DNA from: Corynebacterium sp.
GTDB taxonomy: Bacteria > Actinomycetota > Actinomycetes > Mycobacteriales > Mycobacteriaceae
DNA: 64,000 nucleotides
Reading direction: 5' to 3'
Assembly (NCBI RefSeq): GCF_030532965.1
Contig: NZ_JAUNKC010000017.1
Coordinates: 1-64,000, forward strand
Made by a program: the position numbers and the translations under genes. This document shows positions 8,532 to 19,484 of this stretch, in pieces (positions within the stretch are counted from its first letter, which is position 1; each line of letters starts with the position of its first letter). The notes below the pieces were generated by a model. It was not told where the DNA came from, searched no databases, and was given only the letters and a program-made list of their open reading frames with translations.

Positions 8532-9987
8532 TGCTAAGGGTAACCCCACCCGCTAACCTTACTCCCACGAAGACACTCCCATCGAGTTCGTTCCACAGCC
8601 TGTGGCAACCAATGGCCTGCTGTTTCTTTTCCCGCACCTTGTCCAACCATTCGCGCAGCAGGTCGCGGGTGGGGTCCAGTGCGAAAAAGGGATTGAAGAA
8701 AGATGGATCGAAGCTGAGGTAGGAGTAAACACGGAAGAAAGTGTCCACCGCGATGGGGCGCAAGGTGGGGTCTTTCGCCACATACTTAAGGTCGCGGTGG
8801 TGGCTGGCTTTCCAGTTATAGAAGTTCAGGGTTTCTTCGCGTCTGGTTACGGTGATCGTGATTCCTATTTCGAGGAAAACGTCGAGGTAATCCGGGTGGC
8901 AGGAAAGCGGATAATTGGTGATCACCATACCCGTTGCTTGCCGAGCGCAGTGGCTGATCTGTGCGATGAAATCACCGTCGGAATGGGAGAAAAATCCTGA
9001 GTATTGTTCCTGGTCGATGAGTGTGTGAAGCCACTGTTGGAACGTTTCAGCGCGGGTGCGGATCACCTCCCACAACCCAGATACGTTGAGTGCGGCGAAG
9101 TATTGCTTCGCCGTCATGCGTGTGGGGATTGTGTAGGTGAATGCGTGGGCGGCTTCGTGGTTTTTCGCCACGGTAGGCATGGCTGCCAGCACCTTTGTGA
9201 GAAGCCTGGCTGAGCTTTTCCGGTAGCTGCGCGTGGTGACGTATTCCGCGAAAAATTCCGCGTCGACTTCTGCTGCGGAAAGCCCAGATGCGACACCGAG
9301 GTGTTCTAGGTCCGTGAGGTTGACAAGTGAGAGCCCCACACCGGTTTGCGCCTGGTTGAGCAGCAGGTTGAAGAAGTAGCGGTAGGCTTCTTCGGGGTGC
9401 ATGTGTGCTGCCAGGCGGTGGGCTTCTTCGGTGAATGTGTGGGCGCTGATGGCCCCAAAAGCGGCGAATTCGGCGAAGGCTTGGGCGTGGCGTTCTGGGG
9501 CGATGGCAAGGCCGTGGGCGCGTTCTGTTTCGCGGGCTCTGCCGAAGTAGTGCTTTGCTAAGTGCGCGTTGCCTGCCGTGGTGAAGATGCGGGAGATTTC
9601 CTCGAAAAAGGTGGGCAGGAAGTGGGGTACGGATGCTTCGAGGCGGGAGCTTAGCTCATCGATGCGGGTTTTTACCGCCGTGGGCTTGGTTTTTGCTTGT
9701 CGACGCGCCCACCGTAGGTCCGCAACAAGATTGAGCGCGTGGTGCGCGTTGTCGGGGTCGGTGAGGATAAGATGCGCGGGGAAACCGAGCGCTCTGGGCT
9801 GGGTGTACCCCACGGTCGCGTGGTTTTCCTCCCGCATCCCGATGCGTGTGAGTGCGAGTGTTTCGGCTTGTGCAAGTGGTTCGAGCACGAGCCTGACCAG
9901 GGTTAGGTTGGTGTGCGGGTTGTGAAACCGCATGGCGAGTACCAGCACGTCGCCGTCACGTTTGTTGGCTCTGATGGTGTGTGTCAT
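8503..9987 (-). pseudogene. array paralog with internal deletion and frameshift (N-terminal half)
   Basis: The open frame of 494 aa carries the N-terminal module (NLVADLRWARRQAK, FLPTFFEEISRIF, AKHYFGRARETER) and the second helical segment (ASHHRDLKYV). Homology ends near residue 470 at HRLWNELDG. Nearly all of the beta module is then missing and the join to its last ~55 residues (8354-8531) is out of frame. A deletion of roughly 350-400 codons explains this. The ATG overlaps the TGA of the upstream gene (9984-9987, ATGA). Together with 7190-8341 it probably descends from one longer gene or from a split pair. Confidence 0.7.
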
Positions 9988-12900
9988 TGTCCGTAACGTT
10001 CGGTTCTGAGTTCTTCATACCCAGGGGTGTCGCCTGAAGTGTAGCGCTGCCACACTTCAGCAAACAGGTGTGGGTAGGGCAGGATTGGTGGGCAGGTGGG
10101 GATTACGGGTGTGGCTTTTTCTGTGTTCCACAGCAGGTAGTGCGGTGCTTTCCACACCTCTAGTCCTGGTCCTGAGTGGCTTTTTTCGCACCACCCACCG
10201 GGCAGGAAAACGCTCCTGCCGGCACCGGTGTGTTTGGCTTCGACGACAAGTTTTTTCACCAGCAGTTCGCTGCGTGCAGTGTCGAGCTGTTTCTTGGTCC
10301 ACCCGTTCCACTTTTTGGTGTTGGTGTCGGTGGGGTTGAGAAGTGCCAATAGTTGCAGGAAATAGCAGGCCGCGTCGGCGCTGAGCCCTAAGGTGTGCTC
10401 CACGTCGGCAACGACTGTGGGTGCGCTTGCACGTGGGTCTTGGCCGGTACCGGTGAAGGGGGGTGCCGGTTTTTAGGTAGTTGATGAGGGGATCGAGGTA
10501 GCCTTCTGACACCACGCGGGGTGCCTCGTCTTCGAGTGCGCTGTGGAAGAACCCGAATTTTTCGATGCTGCCGCATAGTTCAGGGGCGTCATCGGCAACC
10601 GGGTAGTCGTGAAAGTGGGAGATTTTCTGGGCCAGAGCGCGTGCAGTATCGCTGGAGGCTTCAACAAGCTGTGCCACATACAGGTACACAACCAGCAGGG
10701 ATGTGCGAAAGGCCCACCCTTCAGGATCAGGTTTGTCGTGGGGGTTTCGGTGAAACTTCTCACTTAGCTTATGGTGGTATTGGGCGGGGATTTCCGCCAT
10801 CATCGTATCGGTGAGGTGAATCCAAGGAGAACCCCACCGTTTTGCCCACGCTTTCGCCAGCTTCCCAATGTCGGGGCCGGTGCGCACCATGTCCTTATGC
10901 CATGCGGTGGCGAGCAGCTCAAACTGGTCTTCCCCGAATTGGGCAGCGCAATCGTGGTAGGCGCGCTCCAGCTTATTAGCACTGAGCCCTAGGATTTCTT
11001 GGGCATTGTGTTCCCACTCATCCGTCCACGCTGCGGGGTTGTAGGTGTCACGGTCGACAACAAAGAAGTAGCGCCAGCTTTCCGGCGGGAGGGTCGATAC
11101 TTGTGCCGCTTCTAAAGCTTTCTGTGCAACCGTCACATTAGACCAGGCGGGATCAGTGGTGGCGTGAGTTGCGTGGCGGTCTTCGTGCCACGTGAGGATC
11201 TCATCGAGTGCGCTCAAAAACTCTTCCTGCGCCACGAAGAAGTCATCGCCATTAGCTTGTTTGTTGGAAACATCCTGGTTCCACAACCGTAAGAAGCCGC
11301 TGTTTGTGTGCACGATGAGCGCGTTGTTATCCCAGTGTGGGGTAAAGCCGTAGGTCGGGAACGCGTTATCGGCTAGTGTTTCCCGCCGCCACGTGCCTAA
11401 AAGTTTCAGGTTCGCACACCACGAATAGAACGTGTGATACTTCCGTACTGTGTCGATGGGGATGCCGGGGCGTGACAGTCGGGCAAGTAGGACCTTTTCT
11501 TGCCCAATGTTTTCGACAAGCTTCTTGCAGGAGTGATCCATCATGATCTCCCCAGTTTGCTTCGGCCTATACAGCAGCTTGGCAAGGAACTGAGCATCGT
11601 TGACGGAGAACTCTTGGCCCAACGTGGGTGGTAGTGGGAAAAGGGTGGTGGGGTCGTCGCCTTCTTCTTTCGGTGCGACCCCATACATTACGCCTAACCA
11701 GCTGGGGATTTCCGTGAGTTCGGGGAGCATGAGCGTCACATCGGGAAGCTGCCCAATCTCGGCAATGGTTGCCGCTATGGTGGTGGCGAGTACCTCGTCA
11801 CCTTCAACAACCTCAAGAATCGTCAGGGGCTGGTCAATCAGCTGGGCGCATTCTTTCTCAGTTAACTTCGCCAGCTTGGCTGTGACTCGGGGCAGGCGGA
11901 ACTTATTCACCCCGGCCTGCTCGTCATCAGGGATGGCATTTTTCCAGGTTTCGTCGACAAGCTTCTCCTGTAGTGCTAGGGCGGGGCTGGTGCCGAAAAT
12001 CTTAAGCATCGCCTGCGGGTGAACGTCGTAAAGCCGCATGTCGGTGAGCAGTTTGCGGCTGGAATACAAGTTTGCGACGGGGCTGGAACTTATCGACGCC
12101 ACCCAATTCCGCTGGAACTGTTCCAGCCACTCCTTTACGAGTGTGGTTGTGGTTTCCGTTTCGAGGAATACGTCGAGATTGTCGGTAAGTACGCGCGCCG
12201 ATAGATCGTCGACAAGCCGCCACCTGATTTCCTTGACCGCCATGAGCGCGGAAAGGTCACGGTAATGGCGCTGACACCACGAGGGGAAGTCGAAAGCAAT
12301 GTCGCGGCGGTAGCGGGATGTTAGCCCCACGCACTCAATACCGGCGGCGACAAAGGCGTCAAGGTAATCCAGGTGGAACGTACGCAGGTTACCCGTCACC
12401 CGCAAACCAGTAAGGGTGGAGGCGTTCGCGTCGATCGCTTCAAGAAACTCACGGTGGGGTTCCTGCGCAAACGAGTCGATGTAGTAGGCCTCGTTGAGAA
12501 TCAGCGAAACCCATGCCCTAAACCGCGCCGGGTCGGTGCGCAACTTCTCCCACAGGTTGGCGGCTTTAAGCAGGTCAATGTAGCTTTCGATGGTGGTTGT
12601 TGTGGGGATAAACTCGGCAAGGTGCACACCAGCCTCCGGGTGCTGGGGCACAAGGCGTTTCAGTGTGGGCAGAATTTTACGCTGCAGCGCCATAGCGGTG
12701 CGGAGGAATCCGGGAGTGGGGGCGTAGGCGAGCACGAATTCATTATCCACATCTTTGGCTTCGAGGCCTGCTGCGGCGCCTAAACCCCGCAGGTCTTTGA
12801 GCGCATCCGCGTAAGCGGGAACCCCGCCGTGTGCATGCGCGATGACCAATGCGAGAAAATGCTGGTAGGCCCTAAGCGGTTCCATGAGGGCGAGCACGCG

Positions 12901-13482
12901 GCGAGCTTCAAGGGAGAACACTTTTGCGCTGACCACACCCAACCCCGCGAACTCAGAGAACACCGCGGCGTGGCGTTCGGGATCGACTTCAAGGTTGAGA
13001 TCCGTTTCAAGCTGGCGGGCCTTGCCGAAAAACTGCTTCGCGTAGTTAAGGTTGTTTACGCGGTGGAAAATGCGGGCGATTTCCTCAAAGAAAGCGGGGA
13101 TAAAGTGGGGGACAGATTCCTGCATGGTTGCCGCGACGGATTCTACCCGCGTTTTCACCTTCCCCGCCTGATCATCAGCGTGTCGACGTGCCTTCTGTAG
13201 CTCCCGAACCAGGCTAAGCGCGTGGTGTGCGTTTGTGGGGTCAGTGAGCACTGCCCAGGCTAGGAAACTTGACGGCTGGTGGGTGGTGTAGCCAATCGGG
13301 GTGTGGGATTGTTTGATAAGACGGAATGCCGCAAGCGCGAGCGATTCCGCTTCCACTATTGGCTGAGGAATAAGCTTAACCAGCGGGGCAACGAGACCAA
13401 CATCTGCGGTGAATGCGACCGCCATGAGCGGAATGCTTGACGGGTGGTTGTGGGCGGAAAACAGTGGTGCTGTGCTTCTCAT
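9984..13482 (-). pseudogene. beta-less array paralog with a homopolymer frameshift
   Basis: The gene encodes the N-terminal module, the second helical segment, only the end of the beta module (LTILEVVEGDEVLATTIAA), the C-terminal helical module and the winged-helix domain. The frame breaks after LKTGTPL at a run of six C on the coding strand (10458-10463). Dropping one C restores the expected GTPFTGTGQDP and joins directly to the conserved C-terminus (YFLQLLALLNPTD, FLPGGW, YEELRTERYG), which ends at 9984. The start ATG at 13482 is preferred over the open-frame start at 13524 because its N-terminus lines up with the paralogs. The break may be a real mutation, a phase-variable tract or a sequencing error. 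It is the only beta-less copy that keeps the beta tail. Confidence 0.75.
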
Positions 13483-13591
13483 GGCGGTCGTTCTTTTTAC
13501 AGTGGGGATCAACGGATTTAGCAACTATTTTCCATTATCTTTGTTCGAAAAGTGGGCGGTTTTCGAAAGTTTTTCATTTCCCCACAGTGAG

Positions 13592-13738
13592 CTAGGTTCC
13601 GACCCCATCACGCTCGCTGTCACAGTATCGAAAAACACGTGCGATTTCTTCCAAGAGAACAGGGTAACTGCCCATCCGACGGTGTCGTTTTGCTTGTCGA
13701 CGCGCCCACCGCAGGCAGCCGACAATCTGCGGGGTTAG
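13592..13738 (-). pseudogene. tiny N-terminal paralog remnant
   Basis: Minus-strand translation shows CLRWARRQAKRH followed soon after by LLEEIARVFRYC before a TAG. These are the two most conserved N-terminal motifs of the family, with the ~40 residues normally between them deleted. No start codon in frame matches the family start. It lies in the 267-bp gap between two array genes and shows that another copy was almost wholly removed here. Confidence 0.6.
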
Positions 13739-13749
13739 CAATCGCAATC

Positions 13750-15630
13750 CTATTCATACAGGTATGTGAGGAATTTCGGCACGCTCGTAAGAGGCGGTAG
13801 ATCCATATCGACGTGGGAAAGTTGGCGGATTTCGGCGAGAATTCCCGCGATCGCAGCAGCCAAAGTTTCATCGCCCTCGGCAAAGTCGAGGATGCTTAAC
13901 GGGTTGTCGATCAACGCACGTGCCTGCTCGGTGGTGCAGGCCCGCATCTTCGCGCTAACCTTCTTGTTGCGCACACGAAGCTGATGGAAACCTGCTGGCC
14001 GCAGATAGTTCAACACATGAAGATCGCCCGTGTGGGTGAGTGAAGGCGCTATGTGGTTTTCGGTGGCGGCGTCGTACAAGCGAATGGTGTCGTCGTAAAA
14101 TTCAGGCTCGCACACGTACCAGATGGTGCTTGCAGGCTTTTCGACGGCGAAAAAGTCTGGAATCTTATGGGAGTAGAACGTGCCTAATGGGCTGACATAG
14201 CATGTCTGGAACGTGACATCGTCAAGGTACCCAGAAAAAGAAAACCCGTACAGTCGGTTGCCATCAACACCGCAGGGGGAATGCGCGGTGGAATCCGATG
14301 CTGTGGCAGTGAAACTTTTCGAAAACGATAGGGGAACACCACTTTCAGCCGCAACCGCAGCGGCTTCTGGAATGTCGAGGCCATCTAAAGTTCCTGCGGC
14401 GAAGTGCCGATCAAATTCTTCAACTGGAATGCATTCACCGCAAGGAAGTACCGTGAGGTTTTCCGAATCCACAGCATCAGCGACATACGTCGGCCCAAAC
14501 CCGAGACGAATCCCCACCGGTGAAATTTCATGGCTAGAAGCGGAAACTGGATTGCCGCCAATAAAATACTGGTCGCCGATCTTTTGGGGATAATTGAAAG
14601 AAACAGCATCGAACGAACCATCGGGCATCAGGTGGGGTTGGCAATCAGAAAGCCACATCCATTCGTAGTCATACGGGGGCTCGGCGTTCTCGTAGATGAT
14701 AAGGACATCATCGTCAATGGGAAAAGCGGGCCACACAACAGCTATTGGGGGTGCGGTATCGGGGATGAGGAAGCTGCGGGTGGTTTCGCCGTCGAAAAGC
14801 ACCAACTTTTTGCCCTTACGTACCGAAACATACGGAAAAGCTTCCCCCACTTGCGCGTTTTCGTTCGTGCCGATGAGCGACACCGCACCCTGTTCGAAAG
14901 CGGGCCAGGTGAATTCCACGAGAGTGCCTAGGCGCAGGCGTGCGGCGAGCTCCTCAGCCGCATCGCAGTGCAGGATTTCCGCCACTGCTTGCGGATTAAT
15001 TTCCCGTAGTCGGGGCTCGGCAGCGATAAGTTTCAGCGTCGATTCCGCCGCCGCCCATTCGCCTAAGAACCCAGTAAGTTCTTTGCGGCGATCGCGCCAC
15101 CGCTCAAGAATGTAACTTAAAAACTCCCTCGCCGGCGAGGCACCAAGAAACGCGTCCACATTGCCAATTACCAGGTTGAACCGAAAATTCCGCGATAATT
15201 CTTCACGGATTCTCTCATTGCTTAAAAGACACCCAAGATCGCGGTGGTGCTGTGCAATCCAGCCATCAAAGACTGGGTGAAGCCAACTAGGGTCGAAGCG
15301 AATCTGCGACTGCTGAACACCCGCTGCAAGAAGCGCGTCCGGATAGTCGAGGTGGAAAAAATTGATCCGCAGCCTTATCGCACGCCCTGCAAGTGCGTTG
15401 GCATTGTGCTCAATCGCATCCAGCAACCTGGCACTGGTGGGGTAGAAGAACTCCTGTGCCGAATTACCGTAGTTGATGGCGGCTTGAAACCACGGCACAA
15501 ACTCTTCCGGGTCGGTGGTTAGGCGTTCCCACAGGCCAAGTGACTCGATAGCTGCCACATATTCACTGACATCACCGTACGTGGTGATCGTAGCGTGCAA
15601 AGTTTCGTGCAAGCGTGGTTCGGTTTTCAT
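13750..15630 (-). CDS. array paralog, second helical and beta modules only (626 aa)
   Basis: Begins at the position equal to residue ~280 of the full-length copies (EYVAAIESLGLWERL) and so lacks the whole N-terminal module. It keeps HLDYPDALLAAGV, AQHHRDLGCLL, AAEELAARLRLGTLVEF and a complete beta module with LGFGPTYVAD, YVSPLGTF and LYDAATENHIAPS. It ends at FLTYLYE, the same boundary as the 914-aa paralog. The start at 15630 is chosen because upstream residues are unlike the family; no strong ribosome site is visible. Lacking both ends, it may be a decayed copy, though the frame is intact over 1.9 kb. Confidence 0.65.
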   Translation of the reverse strand: MKTEPRLHETLHATITTYGDVSEYVAAIESLGLWERLTTDPEEFVPWFQAAINYGNSAQEFFYPTSARLLDAIEHNANALAGRAIRLRINFFHLDYPDALLAAGVQQSQIRFDPSWLHPVFDGWIAQHHRDLGCLLSNERIREELSRNFRFNLVIGNVDAFLGASPAREFLSYILERWRDRRKELTGFLGEWAAAESTLKLIAAEPRLREINPQAVAEILHCDAAEELAARLRLGTLVEFTWPAFEQGAVSLIGTNENAQVGEAFPYVSVRKGKKLVLFDGETTRSFLIPDTAPPIAVVWPAFPIDDDVLIIYENAEPPYDYEWMWLSDCQPHLMPDGSFDAVSFNYPQKIGDQYFIGGNPVSASSHEISPVGIRLGFGPTYVADAVDSENLTVLPCGECIPVEEFDRHFAAGTLDGLDIPEAAAVAAESGVPLSFSKSFTATASDSTAHSPCGVDGNRLYGFSFSGYLDDVTFQTCYVSPLGTFYSHKIPDFFAVEKPASTIWYVCEPEFYDDTIRLYDAATENHIAPSLTHTGDLHVLNYLRPAGFHQLRVRNKKVSAKMRACTTEQARALIDNPLSILDFAEGDETLAAAIAGILAEIRQLSHVDMDLPPLTSVPKFLTYLYE

Positions 15631-15673
15631 CGTGTGTCCATGGTAATCATGCGCAAAAGGGGCGAGAGGGGGA

Positions 15674-16321
15674 TCATGCCGGATTTCTGCACATTTCCTG
15701 CAGATCATTGATAATTTTTGTGAGAAAACCAGCAAGCTTTAATTCACGTTCAACCGTCGCGCCATTAGTCAGGTGGCAGACAAGAGAGCTTTCCACGAAA
15801 TCTATCGAGGATACTTCTTCGTGGTTGTGCAGTACGTTCCCGAACTCGGAAAGCCTGAGCCGACGCGTACCTTCCGAACTACCCACGTGTAAGGACAACG
15901 CAAAGTTTCTTTCCATCAGGTCTCCCGAGTCAGGATCGCGGTACACATCACAACTGCTTAGGCCATCGGGGCTAAAAACGACCGTGATGGAATCAAAAAC
16001 CTCGTTTCCCTCCGGCCTCGCGACGCCGACCCATAGCTGTTGAAAAACATAGCTATCCAGCGGATTTTCGCATTGAATATTCAGCACGTCACCGGAATCC
16101 AAAAATGCCCGATGGGCACTGCCAGGAAGCGACTCAATTTCTTCCACCCGGTACGAATCCTCATCATAGGGGTCACCAACAAATAAGCCTCGTTCGGTGC
16201 GAACAAACAGCACCCCACATTCAACACTGAAACTTCCAGCCGACCGGTCACAGTCGATGGTGTGAAAAACTGATGCGTATTCAAAGAATTCGTTGCCATC
16301 AACGAGGACTGTGATCTTCAT
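15674..16321 (-). CDS. unrecognised protein embedded in the array (215 aa)
   Basis: I do not recognise this protein and it has no resemblance to the paralogs on either side. It starts MKITVLVDGNEFF, appears soluble, and is rich in beta-prone segments (SITVVFSPDG, LSLHVG, SLVCHLTNGATVERELKL) with a helical C-terminus. The ATG at 16321 is chosen because GAAAGG lies 6 bases upstream; a longer open frame to 16414 overlaps the preceding gene. It sits 37 bases after one paralog and 43 bases before the next, in the same direction, so it is probably co-transcribed with them. It could be an accessory or regulatory partner of the array proteins. Confidence 0.7.
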   Translation of the reverse strand: MKITVLVDGNEFFEYASVFHTIDCDRSAGSFSVECGVLFVRTERGLFVGDPYDEDSYRVEEIESLPGSAHRAFLDSGDVLNIQCENPLDSYVFQQLWVGVARPEGNEVFDSITVVFSPDGLSSCDVYRDPDSGDLMERNFALSLHVGSSEGTRRLRLSEFGNVLHNHEEVSSIDFVESSLVCHLTNGATVERELKLAGFLTKIINDLQEMCRNPA

Positions 16322-16358
16322 GGGATGCCTTTCGTAAGAACTTTCTGGGGCGGAAGAA

Positions 16359-19300
16359 TTAACGCCTGCTGCGGTAGCGTTTCGTGGTGAGTTTTTCATA
16401 GCCTGGGGTGTCACCTGATTTGTAGCGTTCCCAGACCTCGGCGAAAAGATTCGGGTAGGGCAGGATCGGTGGGCAGGTGTCTACGATGGGGCGGCATTTT
16501 GTGTCATCCCACAGGAGGTAGTGGGGTGCTTTCCACATTTCCATGGCGGGGCCGGTGTCGCTCTTTTCTAACCAGCCGCCGGGCAGGAAGACGCCGCGCT
16601 TAGCACCTGTGCGTTTCGCTGTGACAGCAAGGTTTTTATCCATGAGTTCTTGCTGGGCTTCGTCGAACTGCTTCTTCGTCCAGTTATTCCACTTTTTTAC
16701 CGCCGCATCGGTGGGTTCGCTAAGTGCGAGAAGTTGAAGGAAGTACTTGGCTGCTTCCTCGCTTAGGCCCAAAGTTTCCGCTGCATCGGCCACGGATTCT
16801 GGTGCGCTGATGAGAGGGTCTTGCTTGGTTCCCGCAATTGGGGTTCCTTCCGTGAGGTAGTTGAGGAGCGTATCGAGGTGGCCCTCGCGTACTGCCTGCA
16901 GTGAGTGGAGCTGATGACGGGTTTCGTGGAATACCGGAGAGGAATAGTCGCAGTCACGCATGGCGTTGATGCGGCCAGCAAGCGTGTGTGCATCCTCGCT
17001 TCCTGGTTCCACTAGGTGGGCTAAATGCAGGTAAACGGGCAGGAGGCTGGTGAATTTATATGCTACATATGCGTCATTGGGGAAGGGCTCACGGTGAAAA
17101 CTTGCGCTGATATTTTCGTATAACTGGGTGGGAATGCCATCCCACATGTCGTCGGTGAGGTGAATCCACGGCACACCCCACTTATCTTCCCAGAAGGTAC
17201 AGATTGCATCGATGTTGGGGCCTTCAGTGAGGTAGTTATCGTGCCAGCCGAGGCCGAGGAGTATTTCGTCGTGTTCGCAGAAATTGTCACCTGTGTGGGC
17301 GCGTAGCTTCTTGAGCGCAGTCACGGAGGTTCCGAGTGCTTTCGCTAGTTCGGGAGTGTTGATGCGTGTTTGTTCCGCGATCTTGTGGAGGTAGCTTCCT
17401 GTCAGCAGGCTGGCCCACACCCGTGGTGGGAGTGTGGAAGTGGCAGCAGCGCGCGTGGCGATGTCGTAAAGCGAAACGTTATCCCATGCAAGCGTTGGAA
17501 GTTTCCCCGCGCTGTGGCGTTTTTCGTGCCACGCTAGGATTTCGTCGAGGGTTTTCTTAAAGTCGTATTTGGGGACGAAAAAGTCGTCGTAGGCTCTCAG
17601 ATCGGCGGGCGGTTGGGAGTGGACATATATTTGTTGACTACGCACGGTGCTGGAAAGCTTGGCGCCGAGAACACCGTAGTCGGCGCACCAATGCAGGAAT
17701 TCACAGTAGGTGCGCACTACATCGAGTGGAATTCCTGGCGCGGCGAGGGATGCGAGCCAGACCTTTTCCCGCCCGATGCTGCCCACGAAGACCTGGAGAC
17801 GGCAGTCAAGCAACGCATGACCAGTGTTTTTAGGATCGTTAAATTCTTCGGCCAGCTTGTGCAGGGACGCATTGAACCATAAATGTGTGTAGTCGGAGCA
17901 AAGCTCCGGCGGCTTCGGAATCTTATTCAGCGCACCAGTAGCGAGGCCTTGAGAAGCTGCGGAATCTGAAAGCGATGCGGTTTGCGTATTCTCCGTGGTT
18001 GCTTCATCAGGAACGACCATGGCGATCACTTCAGGGTGAATATCCTTGAGCCGGGGATCGGTCAGATAGTTGCGGTTTTCCTTCACCATTTTCTTTCGGG
18101 CGAAATCCGTGGCAGACGTAAGCTCCTTGTGGAGATTTTCAAGCATATCTGTGGCTATCCCGAGCACAGTTTCATTCGCGAAAACCAGGTCCCAATTTTT
18201 CGCCAGTTGCTGAAACGTGAGGTATTCAACAAAATCCCACCGTATTTCTTCCCGGCCCAGTAGATGGCTGAGGTCGCGGTGGTGGTCGGCGAGCCAGGCG
18301 TCGAAAAACTCGACCATTAACCGCCCGAAGCGGGAATCGAGCGTTGACCACCGCGCACCGGCAGCAATAAGTGCATCGATGTAGTCGAGATGGTAGGTGG
18401 CACGATTGGTGGCGATTCGACGACCGCGAAGCGCATCCTTGTTACGGTCAATAGCGTCGAGGAGGTGTTGGTTGGTGTTATGGAAGAAATTGAATCGCCA
18501 GTTCCCGAACGCGATCTTGGCTTCAAGCCAGGGCACAAATTTTTGGGGGTCAGCGCACAGCGGCTCCCACAGCTGAGCGTTCTGTAGCACCGCCACATAG
18601 TCATTGATGTCCCAATTTCCGAAGGTTATTGTGTAGAAGATATCCGCAAGGTCAGGGTGCTGAGCAACTGCGCGCGGCATCTTCGTGAGGATCGTGTTCA
18701 GCAACGATTCGGGGGTTTCGGGGAAGCTCCGGCTGGGCAGGTACGCTGCGATCAGCTCAATTGTGGCGGCTTCGGGGTCTATGCCTGCGTTTTTAGCCAG
18801 AGCTTCAAGGTCTTTGAAGACCTTCACGTACAAGCTGACACCAGCGCGAACTTGGTCGATTAATAGATTGAAAAAGTAGTCGAAAGCTTCCTGTGGTTCC
18901 ATGCGTGTGGCCACGTTTTTTGCTTCGTTGGACAGTGCTTTCGCCGTGACTACCCCGAGTTTGGTGAATTCCGTGAAAGCGTGGGAGTGGCGTTCGTTGT
19001 CGATGGGGAGGGCGTAGAATTCCTCGATATCGCGGGCTTTGTTGAAGTACTGCTTGCCGTAGGGGATATTCCCGGCGAGTGCGAATATGCGGGCGATTTC
19101 CTCCAAAAACGTAGGCAGGAAATGCGGCGCGGAGTTCTGTAAGGCCACAGTGAGCTCGTCGATGCGGTCTTTCACCTGCCCCGCGTGGGTATGTGCTTTT
19201 CGACGCGCCCACTCCACGTCCGCAACAAGGTTGAGGGCGTGTTGCGCGTTGTCTGGGTCGGTGAGAATGGCCCACGCGGGGAAACCCGCGGCGCGTTTCG

Positions 19301-19484
19301 GGGTGAAACCGATGTGGGTCTGATTCATCTTTTCCACACCAACCGCAGAAAAAGCCACTGTTTCTGCTGTTTCCAAAGGCTCGGGAACTAGCCGAATGAT
19401 TGGCGAGGTTAATTGATTCGTGGCATAGGTGACAACTAGAGCAGGAATATCGTTGCGATGCGGGGTGGAATGCAGGCGAATCAT
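16359..19484 (-). CDS. array paralog lacking the beta module (1,041 aa)
   Basis: An intact open frame with the N-terminal module (DVEWARRKAH, FLPTFLEEIARIFALAGN, AKQYF-type repeat), the second helical segment (HLDYIDALIAAGA, DHHRDLSHLL) to about residue 485, then a ~70-residue Ser/Thr/Ala-rich linker instead of the beta module. It resumes at GREKVWLASLAAPGIPLD with the C-terminal helical module (CADYGVLGA, LAWHEKRHSAG, GVPWIHLTDDMW) and ends with the winged-helix part (SAPESVADAAETLG, FLPGGWLEKS). The deletion is in frame, so the protein is probably made. The ATG overlaps the stop of the preceding paralog as ATGA (19481-19484), which implies translational coupling. Confidence 0.8.
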   Translation of the reverse strand: MIRLHSTPHRNDIPALVVTYATNQLTSPIIRLVPEPLETAETVAFSAVGVEKMNQTHIGFTPKRAAGFPAWAILTDPDNAQHALNLVADVEWARRKAHTHAGQVKDRIDELTVALQNSAPHFLPTFLEEIARIFALAGNIPYGKQYFNKARDIEEFYALPIDNERHSHAFTEFTKLGVVTAKALSNEAKNVATRMEPQEAFDYFFNLLIDQVRAGVSLYVKVFKDLEALAKNAGIDPEAATIELIAAYLPSRSFPETPESLLNTILTKMPRAVAQHPDLADIFYTITFGNWDINDYVAVLQNAQLWEPLCADPQKFVPWLEAKIAFGNWRFNFFHNTNQHLLDAIDRNKDALRGRRIATNRATYHLDYIDALIAAGARWSTLDSRFGRLMVEFFDAWLADHHRDLSHLLGREEIRWDFVEYLTFQQLAKNWDLVFANETVLGIATDMLENLHKELTSATDFARKKMVKENRNYLTDPRLKDIHPEVIAMVVPDEATTENTQTASLSDSAASQGLATGALNKIPKPPELCSDYTHLWFNASLHKLAEEFNDPKNTGHALLDCRLQVFVGSIGREKVWLASLAAPGIPLDVVRTYCEFLHWCADYGVLGAKLSSTVRSQQIYVHSQPPADLRAYDDFFVPKYDFKKTLDEILAWHEKRHSAGKLPTLAWDNVSLYDIATRAAATSTLPPRVWASLLTGSYLHKIAEQTRINTPELAKALGTSVTALKKLRAHTGDNFCEHDEILLGLGWHDNYLTEGPNIDAICTFWEDKWGVPWIHLTDDMWDGIPTQLYENISASFHREPFPNDAYVAYKFTSLLPVYLHLAHLVEPGSEDAHTLAGRINAMRDCDYSSPVFHETRHQLHSLQAVREGHLDTLLNYLTEGTPIAGTKQDPLISAPESVADAAETLGLSEEAAKYFLQLLALSEPTDAAVKKWNNWTKKQFDEAQQELMDKNLAVTAKRTGAKRGVFLPGGWLEKSDTGPAMEMWKAPHYLLWDDTKCRPIVDTCPPILPYPNLFAEVWERYKSGDTPGYEKLTTKRYRSRR

